Below, piece by piece: positions 25,233 through 47,215 of a stretch of DNA of 64,000 nt. The first letter of the stretch is position 1, and every line of letters starts with the position of its first letter. The DNA lies in contig NC_083647.1 in the NCBI RefSeq assembly GCF_963576545.1, forward strand, positions 6,737,007 through 6,801,006, in the 5' to 3' direction. The notes beneath the pieces were generated by a model, which saw only the letters and a list, made by a program, of their open reading frames with translations, searched no databases and was not told where the DNA came from. Made by a program: the position numbers and the translations under genes. This DNA comes from Limanda limanda. Lineage: Eukaryota > Chordata > Actinopteri > Pleuronectiformes > Pleuronectidae.

Positions 25233-28200
25233 GCATTTGCTCCCAACCACTTAGTGCCAGTAAGCATAATGGTTTCCATGCCTAAAACTTGTCATTTGGT
25301 AAAAAACATTGATTATTTTAGCTCATTGCCACTGGGAACCCTGAGGGCTGATGAGATGTGGAGGAATTGATAAGTTCAAGGTTGTGGTGAAAGCTAATTT
25401 CCTTTCCTTCAATAAATGTCTATGAAGCTGAAGTGGAATGATTCTGTTTGTTCGGCTGCAAAAGGCTTTATCGTTGCACTGAGCTGACATCAGCACACTA
25501 GTTCCAACTGGTATACATAAATGCAAACAAACACATTGACTTTCAGTTCAAATTTGCAAGGATTACACCACTCACCAGATATGACACAATGATCATCAGT
25601 GACTGCTGATATCCTTGCGCTTTTAAACAACTATTTACATAATGTCAATCTACACGTTGTACACTGTGAACGGACGTATGGGCAACAGATGCGATCATAA
25701 AAACGTGTGTCTTCTTGGCTGTTTCATAATCTGTAACAAATTCTGTGCCCAAAATATGTGAAAGAACTCTGCTCAAAACCAAATGTGTCAGTGGTGAGGC
25801 CAGCATAACGGTATGTTTGGCAATATTTTCAAAAACTGATTACATGCATTTGCTTACTTTACAAACTGACAGAAACTCACATAGCCGCAAGTTTCAGAGC
25901 TGTCTCCTCACATTTTTCCGACATCGGACATTATGGCAGTATTCATGCTCGCAGAAATACACTTGGCCCACTGACGAGCTAAGCACTTGTGAGTGCTGCC
26001 AAATGTGGATGAGAGATAGCCTTTAATTTCACAGAGAGGCGCAATATCTGGATCTGTCATCCTATCCCCCCCCCCTCCTGCATGTGCAAAGTGACTACTT
26101 AACTGATGACTCACCGAATGACCACAGATATGGCTTTTACAGCCCATTCATTCTCATTTTGAGTTTTTTCAAAGCAATAATATCCTGAATATATATATTG
26201 ATATCCTCCTTTGAAATTGCTGAGTATGGGTCCATTTAGCATTTGATTACACCATTGCACAATTCAATCAAAGTAACTAGAAGAGCTATCAAAAGCAGAC
26301 ACCATTAAACTATTTCCCGCACAGTTTGCATTTTCTCCTGGTCTGTGTGTGTCAAAAGGTATTCTTGGTTGCCCCCCTAATATTGTGATGGAGAGCTGTT
26401 TATGAGGAGCAGGTCATGGTAAACATGCTCTCTGGTTAAACGTTTGTATTAATATTTGATTTGTCCCCAAGCACAGAATCATGACTGGAAACACTGTTTG
26501 AAATCAAATCAGATGCTCACTGTGAGACTGGGACATCCCAGAAAGAAGAATTTGTGCCTATTTCAGGTTTCTTTTTCCGTAAAGCTTACTTTTGGCATCA
26601 GGCTACCTTAAACACTGTATGTATATATATTAGGGCTATAATAAGATATGACTCACAATTGGGTGTAAAACATGCAATCCAGTTATGCAGCTTTAATGAG
26701 TTGTGTTAAGTGGTTTGTTTCATGATTCAATCAGAGACAGCTTTAGACAATGAAAAATATCTCCATACATAATGTTATATATTCATCTTTATATTATGTG
26801 TGAGCTAGGGACTCCACTCCTAGTGTTTAATTCATAAGAAGTGGTGATTAGTTTTTCTATTTAGTTGAATAACAATACAATAATTTATTAGGGGCAGGGT
26901 TATTTCAGCTGGTTTCAGCAGCATAAATCATAAAATACTTTACAACACTCCAGATCTCAAGAAATGCAGAAATTGAATTGGACACCTAGTCACATTTTTG
27001 TAACTGCATAAATACTTAAAACTGAATTTTCTACAGTCAGTTAAGTAGTTTCCATGAGCTGTCAGATACTATTTCAAGCTTCAATTTCTTATTTCTCAAA
27101 TCAACACATTGAATTGCTTGTAATCCCATCTGAATGTATCAGTGATATAACCCAATATTGATTGTAATCATCACATCTATTGCTCAACAACTCAATGCTC
27201 TAGTTCAACAGGCTCACAGCCTTATTGAAATGTTTTATATTATACTCACAGCAAATTAGATGTCTCACAGAATCTTGAAGGAAAACAAATAATCCGTCAG
27301 TGACAACTCAACCCTTCCTGTGTGCTCTCAGCAAGGTGTTGCCGAAACAGTCTACGGGTGTTAAATTGCTCAGTGTAAGTCGACCCTAAATAGATCAACA
27401 GAAGCGTTATTGAATATAGTTACTATGTTTACAGGATATACAACAGAAAAAGATTGCAGCTCACTGCAATGCTGGATCCAGTGTTTCTCAGCTGTGATAC
27501 TGTCAGTTTCTGAGCCTCTGTGAGACATAAAATGTGGTAAATGATGCTTTTAATCACTGCTAATCAAAGCTGGTGCCATAAGTATTATTTAATGTGGGGA
27601 AGAAAAACTGTTTCACAGGGAGTGACGCACATGCACTGACATGGACGCACTCGGACACATTATTATACACATGCAGTGTGTAAACTTTACTTGTGCAGAA
27701 AATGATTCAGTCTTTTGCTCCTCATCATTAAGAGGAAGGGGAATAAGCAGAGTACACTGATTTATCATCCCTGTGTAGACTATTCATTTATATATATATA
27801 TATATTTACCTGGTATCTCTATTCCAAATTACACCGACTTGATGTCTCATATTAATCCAATTATCCAATACACATCATTATTCAAAGCGTAGGGTGCTTT
27901 GTGCAAGATCTGCAGTCATTGTGAGAAGATTGTGATTGCAAATAAAGGTAAGGAAACTGCACTTTTGGGGGTGTGCTATTGTTGTTAAGATTATAATAGA
28001 AGTGATCATTTTAAACATATATCTCTTTGTCTGAGTTCTGCAGCTCAGGTTGCCTGTACGTAAAATGGCACATCATTGCTATCTGTTAAATATCCCAGAG
28101 ATGGTGGACATTGATGCCTCCGATACGATGCAATGAAGCTGTAAAGCATCATGGGGGTCTGCATATTCCTCACAATTGTATCTACATATAACATCTAAAT

Positions 28201-31200
28201 AGAATAGACAATAGATCACTGTAAACAAGGCCTGTAAATGATGCACCGTATTCATTAAATGTGCTTGGGTGCATTAAAGGGAATTAATTAATTCTAAAAT
28301 CACTGGTCAATCTTAGCCCTTTAAGTAAAGCAGAGCATTGGAGACCGGTGCCAGTCGTTCGGACTGTGTTACTAAGGACATGTGATTGTTTAATGAGCCT
28401 ATCGCCACACTTCGGCCCTGACCTCATTCATCAAACAGAGCAGAGATTGAGCGATGTGTCGCGTTACACAGCCCAAGGTCCTTGAGATGCCAGCCAACTG
28501 CAGCCATCTTCATTTTGTGTATAAATTAACCAGTCAATTCGCAGTAGTGCACAACTATGTGAAGAAGCTGGGTGTGTTTTTCATGCAGATAAAATTACAT
28601 TTTACGATTTGTGGATGGAGAGTAAACATTGTGCTGACAAATGTCCCTGTGTAATTCCTCAACTGAGATGATGAATATGTTTATTTCCTGATTACAATGA
28701 GTTTGTGTCTGGGTGATTTAATTTATGTATCCATTCGACTTTTTATTGCGTAGACATTCCTGGAGAATTCATTTCCTCTCAAAGGAGGCTGGACCTGTCC
28801 TTTCAAATATATACAGATGAACAGATGAGTGACAGGTGAATTTTGACAAACAGCAGCAGGTATGAGAGATGTTGTAAAGTAATCATCTACAACATCAAAG
28901 TCAGATTGAATTGCTGAGGAAAACATTTTTGGAATTGCTTATTTAATTACTTGTTTTCCTATACCCAATATGAGTTGATGTTGTGCTTTCATCCTGCTAA
29001 GCAATTATATGTGTACTGTTTTCCCTGGGCTTGAGATAAGGGGTGTTTTGGCTGTGAATTGTTGGCTAATCATTAGCCAGTGAATTGTTGGCTAATCAGC
29101 GTCTTTAAGCTCAACTGCACCATTTTCTTATTCTAGATTAAGGGATTAAAGTCAAATGTCCGACTCATCATTCCATGCAAACTTTTTCCTTCACTTTATC
29201 CTTAGCCTGCACTCTATCAACACTATAAAGGCAGCATGCTGGCAGGGGGTCGAGATAATTTCTTCATAACAGACCCTCTAAGGCCTTCAAAATATTGAAG
29301 GAACTGCTGAAAAAGCCCAAACCATAAGACGCCCTTTGACTTACAGTATGTTAAAAGATGTTCAAAATCATTAAAACAGTTGGAGACTTCCCGACTATTT
29401 CAGTCAATAACAACTTAGAGTCTCCTTAGTAGCAACAGAAAAACTGCCTGCAAATTCCATTAATGTTTGAATTGAATTTCCATCCAAAACAGATGTCCTT
29501 GTCTGAAATGAATTTTTTTGTTTTTAATTGGTGCCTCAATCCAGAGCGTCTTTAAACAAATTAAATACTACAGAAGCATCTGTGACTTAGTGAATTCAGC
29601 AGTATACGCAGTAATTGACTGCCACCTGGAGAAGAGCTTGTGCCACAGTTTTTTGAAAAATATTTCCATCTTTGAGTTTGTTTGTTGGATCTTTATCACA
29701 TAAACAATGATGCAGCTTAGATTCAATCAAGAATGAGCAGATATTTCGACGAATAATCTTTTTTTCTTTTTTATTCCTGATAAAGTATCAATATCCAATA
29801 ATAACTAGTTTACTCTTGAATGGAAAACTCAATGTGTGAAGCTAAAACTGTGACATTAATGGCACCTTTGTATTTGAAGATTGTAAGAAAGACATTGAGA
29901 AATGGTGAAAACATATTTTCTGTGGTGGTACTTTGATTTTTGGTGACTTTTAGTTGTGATAACATTAGGCCTTTATTCTGGAATCTGAAATCTTATTGAC
30001 ATCCAGTGTATGAATAATGAAAGATATTAAAAACTATTTGAATGTGCATTTTTTTGGGTTGTTGTTGAAACTAGTTACTCAAGCGTACAAGTGCTAATTG
30101 GACGTTGATTTAAACCTCCTCCACAACATTAACAGGCTGTGGGAATGAAAAAATGTGCAGACTGGTGGGGTTGGTAGGGCTGAATGATGCGACTCTAGGA
30201 GGATTCCATATTTAAGCACCTACACCGCTGCTCTATCTTTTATACCTCCTGCCATTGCAAATATGTTTTATCCCACCGCTGTGTCTCATTACACAAAAAC
30301 AGCACTACCAGCTGAGTGAGGCAGATGTTCTATTGTACAGCACGGCAACTCCTCAAGTGGCTAGCATCCATCTGAGTGCCTGTGTTACAGCTGGCAGCCA
30401 CAGCTGAACCAGGACGATCCATCTAGTTCAGTAAAAAGGTCTGGACTGAGAAGAGGTGAAGATGGCGCATAGGAAAGGTTTCACTAAACTGCCCAGCTGC
30501 TACCCCCTAAGGGAAGAAAACGGTGTAGCTGTAGGTTGAAGAGATTTCGGGTCGGGAGGCTTTGACATTACTGCCAAACAGTAGCAATGAAGTCTGGTTA
30601 CCTGCACTGAAATGCAAAAAAGGATCTTATCACACCCTGTAGCCCCAGCAGCTAAAGACTGCTGAGGGAAGAGGAGAAGCAGGAGGGAGGGCGAGTGTGG
30701 GGGCAGCTGGTGGCAAGTGTCCAGTCAGTCTGTTTTGGCTTTTATGGTAGGTAATAAATGCCAGCGGACAGCAGATGCTGTTGGGACAGCTGAGATCTAT
30801 CACTGCAGCCTAAAGCCATGTTCACCGCGCTAGGTTGTTGTGACCCGTCCTCTTCCAAATCTTTTTCTTTGTGTCCTCTGAAGCTCTCCTCTGGAACATA
30901 ATGCCGCACCATCCAAACTCGTAAAGCCCCTGTAATATGGAAAACTGCTGATTTACATCCAGCACATGTATGGCTCTCTAAGCTTTGAATAGTTGTGCTG
31001 GATGAGAAACAGTCTTTTAGGATTAATAATAAGTTGGTAGATGTAGTTTGAAATGGCACGAGTAGCTCTCTCTATCAGATCAAAGCCATTAACCATTATT
31101 TTTAATAAATAAAAGAATCTCCGTATTACAACGCTTTTAAACCCATTCACTGATATTGTCCTTTCTATTTTATTATGATTATAGTTAAAATATAATGATT

Positions 31201-33290
31201 CAATATTTTTTAATAATTATCTTAAAAATAAAAAAATGTCAGCATTATCCAGATTTTTTATGTATATATAATATATATATGATGATGTTGTGCATGTTTT
31301 TTCCTATTGTATTGCTTAAGTTTCTGTCTGTGTATCTACAGTTGTACATTGCAACATTAGATTAAAAATGCATAAAAAAGCTTCTTATAAATATACACAC
31401 ACCAACAATAATTAGAACGATAAAGAATAAGAACATTAGTTCTCAACATTGGGTCTACCAGTCAACAAGTTTGTGGTAATCACTGTGCTTTTAGTCATGC
31501 TTTTAGAGCATTTGTATTCATCTGGCTTTAACTAACCAGATGTGATCCTTCCTGCTCCAGCTACATCAAGCTCGGTTCACTAGAGAACAAACTCATCCTC
31601 TGGTTGGCAAACATGCTAGAGGTCAGAGCTCTCATTGAATGAAATAATAGAAAAATGTAGTCGGCTGTGTGCATGACTGATTGATTCACTCAAAAACAGT
31701 CGGGTGATCAGTTGTCTAATTGACACCAATCACGGCCATGGTCCACTGCAGGCTGTCACAGAGGCAGCTGGAGCACGGTCGCAGGCATTCACAGACAAGA
31801 ATGTCTTTCATAAACAGTTGGGTGACAGTTTGGTGCATGCGGGACTTTGAATCATTATTTACAGGATGACCTGCCACCCTCCAAGAGGTTAGAAAGCAGG
31901 AGAGAGAAAATAATTATGCTGGAGCTGCTGCCTCCAAATGACGTGACACAGATGCTCATACCGAGGGCTCTGCTCGTCCGATTTCACTTCTTTTAACACG
32001 TCAGCCATGCCAGCTTGAGACTCCATTGGCCTTTTCCCTCCACTGCACAACATAGACAACTTTTATCTTCTATTCACTGATGAGTCACAATCTATCCATT
32101 AGCTGGGTTTTGGATAGAGTGCTTGTGAAGCTGAAGTTGTGTCCATCCTTCAAATTATATTTATACAAAGATTTGTGCACAGCTACTTGTCTATTTTGGT
32201 CTTTGAAGCTGGAGTTGTTTGTTGTTGATATGGAGCAGAAAAGGACTTGGACTGAAGACTAAAGTCATGTTTTCTTCCTTATCAAAAATGTATGGGTCCC
32301 CTAAGAGCCTGTTTTTGAATGTATGATTTAAACATTTTAAGCTCATGGAAGATAATGCCAAAACATAGCAGCCTGATGACTTGCAAGATATGGCTGAACT
32401 AAGTCTGAACCAGAAATTGATTAATGTGAATAAAGGGCAAACCTCATAAACTGGTGGTTCAGATTATTCAACTGTGACTCAATAATGTCAAGTCTGTTCT
32501 TAGCATGAATATGGCTTTTACAAATTAGATAAATGATTATGTCAAGGATTTTATTTGTCAGGATCGATGGTGACAGGGTATTAATCTTAAATAACAGTGA
32601 ATCCAAGGCACTATTTAAAGTTGATTAATTTGCAATCTGTTCTTGCGTCAAGTTATTGAGGGCTGAATACTTAAATTATTATCATACAGTATTATCAATA
32701 TTATCAATACAGTAAACGGTTTCATGATTTCTTTCAAATGGATTCTTCGATTTCTTTGATTTAAAAAAATAAATAAAATTATGTTTAATAATTTGCCATT
32801 GCTTTGTAAAACTCCAGGAACAATTTTGGAAATAATTAATTAATCATTTAATTTAATTAATCATCCACATTAACTATAGGTAAAGTAATCAATCCTCTTC
32901 AAATACTGATGACTTCTGTCCTTATATTTCCACCTTCACAGTTTTAAAATAATATCAATGTATTTAACAACATGACACTGAAGTAAAGTGGGGTCGGAGA
33001 GTCTGAGACCACACTCTATTCATCATAGAGATGTCCTTGTCCAGTTTATATTTGATTTGATTCTAAATCATTTAAAAATTGAATATGCTGTAAAGAGATT
33101 CATTTATCTTTTTTTTTTTCAAAAACATGTTTAGAAATTTGTTAGATGAACAGGAACCCATTTTTTTGACGGTTGCATGGTTGATGGCAGAGGACAGGTG
33201 CCATTGTCATTTGGAAGCAAAGGATTTTTGAGGAGAGAGGTGTCAGGGCCTGTCCATTTGTCTGAGCTGGGCTGACAGTGTCCAACTCAC
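25233..33290. other. Non-coding stretch
   Basis: AT-rich with an AT tract at 27789-27806, a direct repeat at 29055-29098 and AT-rich TTAATTAAT-type sequence at 32820-32880. Segments 28270-28450, 30070-30250 and 31700-31760 are of higher complexity and may be conserved regulatory DNA, but this cannot be shown without alignment. No gene is supported. Confidence 0.4.
29055..29098. repeat. 18-bp direct repeat around a TAAT palindrome
   Basis: TGAATTGTTGGCTAATCA occurs at 29055-29072 and again, identically, at 29081-29098. The first copy runs into GGCTAATCATTAGCC (29064-29078), whose 7-bp arms are perfectly complementary around a central C. TAAT cores suggest a possible homeodomain-factor site. 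Confidence 0.5.
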
Positions 33291-33401
33291 CTGACAGCGG
33301 CGGGGCGTTGTGTAGGAAGCTCAGGTCATCTTCTGCCACCCAGGAGAAGTTCCAGTACCCTCTAGGAATGCCAGCAGCAGTCCTGCCTGCCAAACCTTCA
33401 C
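33291..33401 (-). CDS. Strong candidate internal exon, unrecognised protein
   Basis: Read on the minus strand, a T-rich tract ends in TTTTTTTACAG, followed by 111 open bases and then TCAG|GTGAGT, a consensus donor. The exon is phase 1 at both ends (GT, then 36 codons, then G), so including or skipping it keeps frame. The encoded peptide includes EGLAGRTAAGIPR, GYWNFSWVAEDD and LSFLHNAPPLS. It has no stop and an aromatic-rich core with a potential N-glycosylation site (NFS), which would suit an extracellular region. I cannot name the protein. No other exon of comparable quality lies within the window, so the flanking introns would each be many kilobases long. That fits a large neuronal or adhesion-type gene, but that is inference. 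Confidence 0.55.
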
Positions 33402-36036
33402 CTGTAAAAAAACATTATTAAAATGTTTAGGGATTCAATTAAATAAAGGTTACTCTGTGCTGTGTTTGTTGGGGTTGACTGGTTGCTGCTGTGTCAGCCT
33501 CCAAGCTGAGGTTCCATTTATGTGTTAGTCCAAATCACTTCAACTGTAGCTGCCCTTATGGCCCTGTTACTGTTGTCTCATCTGACAGCTTGAAACCACT
33601 CATCACTCATACACTGCAAAGCCCAGCCCACTGCAGGTTTTGCACCAAAACCTCTTTCACACAAAAGCAGCAGGTGTACGCAAGTTTTTTGGCTGACTCT
33701 ATTCCCATTGGCCTTGGAGTACTTCTACCCCCCTGGCATATTGTACAATACAAAGAAGAAAATAAAGGATGTTGCGCGTTGTCCCCAAGAAAAAGAAAAG
33801 TACAGTCACATTCATGGCTATTTATGCAGCAAGTCATATTTATCTGTTTCTACAGCGCTTGAATAAAGAGGAAGAAGAAATTATCACTTTCACTTGGGTG
33901 TCATGTTCCCATCACTGTGGAGTAATTTGACCCAGGATTGATTGCTGTTTGTGTCCAAAAGCCAGATATTAGTGGGTGTTTTGCTTTTTGATCAGTGTGA
34001 AACAGGTCTAACAGAAACCCTTTGAAAAGCTTGGATTTGAATCTTAATGAAGAGTGACAGAGTGGTCGTCCATCTGTGATATAATAATATGGGAAAACTG
34101 TGAGGTTTAAGACAAAGAAGGATAAACTTTTTAAAGTGCCGTAAGTTGAAGTCAATGAAGTATCTCCAGCATTAGTAGATTGATACCTTTAGACCTTGTA
34201 CGGTGACACAATGAGTCATAGTTTCAAAAGTCCAAAAGGCCACATGAATTGGTTATGGGGTATTGGCTCGAAACTCACCTTCTGAACTTAAAGACCAATT
34301 ATCACAAGATCGAATACAGGTCTGATGTAAAATAGATGCAACAACTTTCTCTTATACTCTCTTGCATCCCAAACTTTCCCACCTTTCCAAACACACACAC
34401 ACCCACACAGTATCTATCTCACCTTGTCCTTAGTCTATAGATAATTAGCCCAAAGTCACAGACTAATACACCACTGCCTACGAAGGAGAGTCCTGCATAA
34501 ATCCTAAAGTCATTTCAAATGAGCCTTAAAGAGCGATTGATCGTAAACGTTGCCTTTCGCTACTAAACAGAACACGTTGTAGTTTCTGCCAAAGAAGACA
34601 CACATGGTATTTAAGGTTTATTCTTCCTCCGCATGACTTCCACTGACATATACAGCAGATGAACGGCAGATGATTTTTTTCTATTATTTTCAAGGGCCCA
34701 TATCTGAATTATGTACAACAAATGCTTATTTTAAAAACCAAGTATTAGCATATTATAGATGAATATATTTTAGTGGTTATTCATCATGCTAAACCCTCTG
34801 CTACTAACTGACTTCTGGGTCTCTTATGCAAGGCACTACATTTACATACAGTGTCCACTGTATATGTTTAAGGGCATGGGTGATCATTATGTGTTAGCAT
34901 GGACTATTTCAATGTGGCAGATACAAAGGCTGATCAAATTATTCAAAAAGTCCTGGATATCAGCAGATACCCAACATTAAAAGACTCAGATCAGATCAGA
35001 CTAGAAAAGATGATTTAGTCGTCACAAATAAATAAAGTTTTAATCATAAATGGTGAGCTTTTTGCATTTCAAATCATTGTGCTTGTAACTGTCTCCCTGT
35101 ATCTCTTTAACAAGTAAGAAACGTGTTATTTATTAAATGTTCAATGCGCTGAGGAAGTCCCTGATGTGCTGCTCAATTTTTCGATTTTGTAGCACATGTG
35201 CTCCCTGGGAAAGAGTAAGCGCCAAGCCCTGTCACGCAGTGTCATGTCGCTTCTCAGCCCTGCTGTCTGCTGTGTGTGTATGTGTGAATGTTTGTAAGTA
35301 TATATGTGTGCGTGCTTGTGTGTAGGAGCTTGTGTGTATGAGAGATGGGAATTACTTGAAAGGGGTCTTATGGCTCTGTTCAGTTAGTTCTTATGGCTGG
35401 AGGCCAGCCCCATCAAGATGAACGTCTGTTCCTGATTCGACTGAGTGATGCCGTTACACCATTCCACCATTTTTAAGAAATAAGATTAAGATTATTTGTT
35501 GACCCCGTTTTAAAAGATATCTTTCATTTGCAAGTATTGCTCTGTGCTTAATTGACAAATGCATCCAAATGTTTCTCCATTTTGGCATTTGGTACTTAGT
35601 ACAAAAACAACAACCTCTTTTGACTGAATGGTTCTCACTTTCCAAACAAAGGGGAGAGGATTTAGGCAGGCAGGGACATTTTAGGCACAACAAAAAAGAA
35701 ACAGCTCAAGGTCGACTCGGTTCCCTTTGTTTGAACCAAATCGCCATTGAAATAAATCGGATCATTTGAATGTAACATCAGTAGTGATGAGTCCCAAACA
35801 CTTACACAGAGTGCAGAACAAGGATCTGGTCTCTTTAAGTACCAATTAAAAGATCCCTGCCCCTAAAATACAGAACCCAGTTTAGAGGGAATCAGTCACT
35901 TGCACCAGAACAGCCAAATAACGTGATAATGATGAAGCCCTATCATGGCCAATTTACCACAGCAGAAATATCTGTGTAAGATGTCAACACAAATACACAC
36001 AACTGAAACCTGTCAGTTTAATGTTACTGATACAAT
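33402..36036. other. Non-coding stretch
   Basis: Presumed intron if the 33.3-kb exon is real. A minus-strand GAAG|GTGAGT at 34280 is a donor-like site with a short open segment of about 43 bp behind it, too little to call. A plus-strand ORF of 123 codons at 33491-33862 has no domain. Confidence 0.35.
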
Positions 36037-36232
36037 TAGGAGTGGGCAATATATCAAATATACTTGATGTAGCGTGGCTTTTAACACATGCGATGTATAA
36101 GATTACTGTATCGGTTCTCTTGAACCTCTCACACCAGACTGCTCACTCCAAAATATAAAGATATATATCGTGTATCGAGATATAGCCTAAAATATTAGCG
36201 ATATTTGTTTTAGGCCATATCGCCCAGCCCTA
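36037..36232. mobile_element. hAT-like MITE
   Basis: The ends are inverted: TAGGAGTGGGCAATAT at 36037 and, reading in from the right end, TAGGGCTGGGCGATAT, with matching flow into TAT/ATC-rich sequence. Flanking octamers GATACAAT (36029-36036) and CTCACAAT (36233-36240) agree at their last five positions, compatible with an eroded 8-bp hAT target duplication. The right half has overlapping palindromes such as ATATCG. No ORF. Confidence 0.65.
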
Positions 36233-45433
<9,201 letters not shown>

Positions 45434-45567
45434 CCGTCTTTCCTGCAGTTATCAGATGTGTCATGTTCCAATGTTGGTTGACAACGGTTGTTAGTTGAAA
45501 GTGTTTGTCACTGTAATACCGTTGGTTGGCTGCTGATGACGAAGAGAGCTGTGTCCCAATTCCTAGG
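45434..45567. repeat. Dispersed repeat, copy 2 (partner at 23752-23904)
   Basis: Colinear with the first copy, including TTCCTGCAGTT, AATGTTGGTTGA, CAACGGTTGTTAG, GTTTGTCACTGT, GGCTGCTGATGA and GTGTCCCAATTCC. Shorter by small internal deletions. Same orientation as copy 1. Confidence 0.6.
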
Positions 45568-46540
45568 GACTGACGTCATGTCAGTGTGAACACACACATT
45601 GAGCACTTTTCTTTAAACATCCGCACAACCTGTGTGTCCTCCTACTGCAATGATATGATTTTCATTATGACAGACATCTGAAATCCTGCTTGTTCATAAA
45701 TATGTAACCACAAAAACAAGCATTACTCAAGTGGATATAATAAGGGCAAGGCTTGTTTTAAAATACACTAATAAGGTCTTGAGAACCTTTGGATATTGAC
45801 TTTTGCAGTACCCTTTATATTAACTGTCTCCAATACTTTCTGAATTTGAATAATCAGTTTATCACACAAGTTTTACAATCTGTTTCATTTGATAGGGGGG
45901 TGTTCAGAGATGAGTAAAAGGTTATTTTTCAAATTTTACTTTGATTTCCGGCATCCTCCTGCTTCCTGCTCTGTAACCTGGCAACAACATCACAGACAGA
46001 TCTTCTGTCACACCCAAGCAAGCTGTGGTTAAAATAGCATCTCATGCTTCTCTGTTGTATGTATGGGGTCACATTAGCATTTCTGCTTATTGAGGATTAA
46101 CAGATCGGTGCCATATTGTGCAGCCCTGTTGGCATAATCTTGGATCTACTGACCTAACGTATATTGTCTAATGAATGTAAATAACCATGGATGATTATTA
46201 CAAACCAGCGTGTCATGCAAGTGATCTAACCTACAGTTCATGTGTCAGACACCTGATTTCTGCCAATTAGGTGATTAAACATAAAAAAAAAATCAGTACT
46301 ATATATATATATCTTTCCTCTTGGCACAGTGAATCATTTCAGATGATCAACCGTTTCATCAAACTTTCTCCTTCATATCACTAAAGGATCCCGCTAGCTA
46401 GAGTGGCAGCTACATGTGTCTAACATGACAGCATGTGTCAGAGGGATCAGAGCCATCTTTCAGGAATTCAAATGAGTTCATCATTTCTTGGTGTTAGTGT
46501 CACCGCTGAGAGAGGTACATGCAGGAGGAAACATAATCTG

Positions 46541-46561
46541 ATATATATATATATATATATA
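46541..46561. repeat. AT microsatellite
   Basis: Pure AT run of about 21 bp; a similar shorter run lies at 46301-46312. Confidence 0.85.
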
Positions 46562-46959
46562 TGATTTTAACGCTGATGTTCATGTGTGCAGGGTTATGTA
46601 CCAGCACCCCAGAGATATTTCCCTGATAAAAAATAGTGCTTACATTAGTTTCCCTCTTACAAGTTCACTCTATCAGTCATGTTTGGACCGTAAAGCTCAT
46701 TCTACAAACATCCGGAACAAATATGAATCAGTAAAGGACACTGGAAAACATGACCAACATGTTTCTACAATGAACCAAACCCAATCCACACAAAGGTAAC
46801 GTGTGAAGCAAAAGCCATCAGGCTCCTACGTTGACACGTTGAATCCCTTACGACGGGTTAATGCACAAACAAACACATACAGTCAACACTGTTACTTTTG
46901 AAAGGCAATATCTCTCACACAGTTCTTTCTATACTGATGTAAAACGGAGACATGGCACC

Positions 46960-47215
46960 TCAATGGTCTGCACTTGTCTAGTCTTGACTATAGTGCTTTA
47001 CAGTAGTTTTGTCATTTAACCATTCACAGACATATTATACAGGACATCTATGTGTGTGTTCCCCTACATAACTCATACACTGCCAGCACAGCCGTCAGGA
47101 TCAATTTGGGGTTCAGTATCTTGCCCAAGGCCACTTTAGTGGGTGACTGAGATTGAACTACCGACCCTGTGGTTAGTGGATGACACGCTCTATCTCCTTA
47201 GCCACAGCCACCAAT
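46960..47215 (-). mobile_element. tRNA-headed SINE, minus strand
   Basis: Read on the minus strand it begins GGCTGTGGCTAAGGAGATAG, an A-box-like head, followed by a B-box-like GGTAGTTCAATC. It then continues with CTTGGGCAAGATACTGAACC and CTGTGAATGGTTAAATGACA, and a tail CTGTAAAGCACTATAGTCAAG. The order matches the plus-strand SINE at 56.4 kb, including the GCGC-TTGAG-GTCATCAAG tail in mutated form. The copy is diverged. Internal Pol III promoter boxes are degenerate, so activity is unlikely. Confidence 0.75.

Noticed and set aside
34280..34322. 43-bp minus-strand micro-exon (open, GAAG|GTGAGT donor)
   Set aside because: Too short to distinguish from chance, with a mediocre acceptor.
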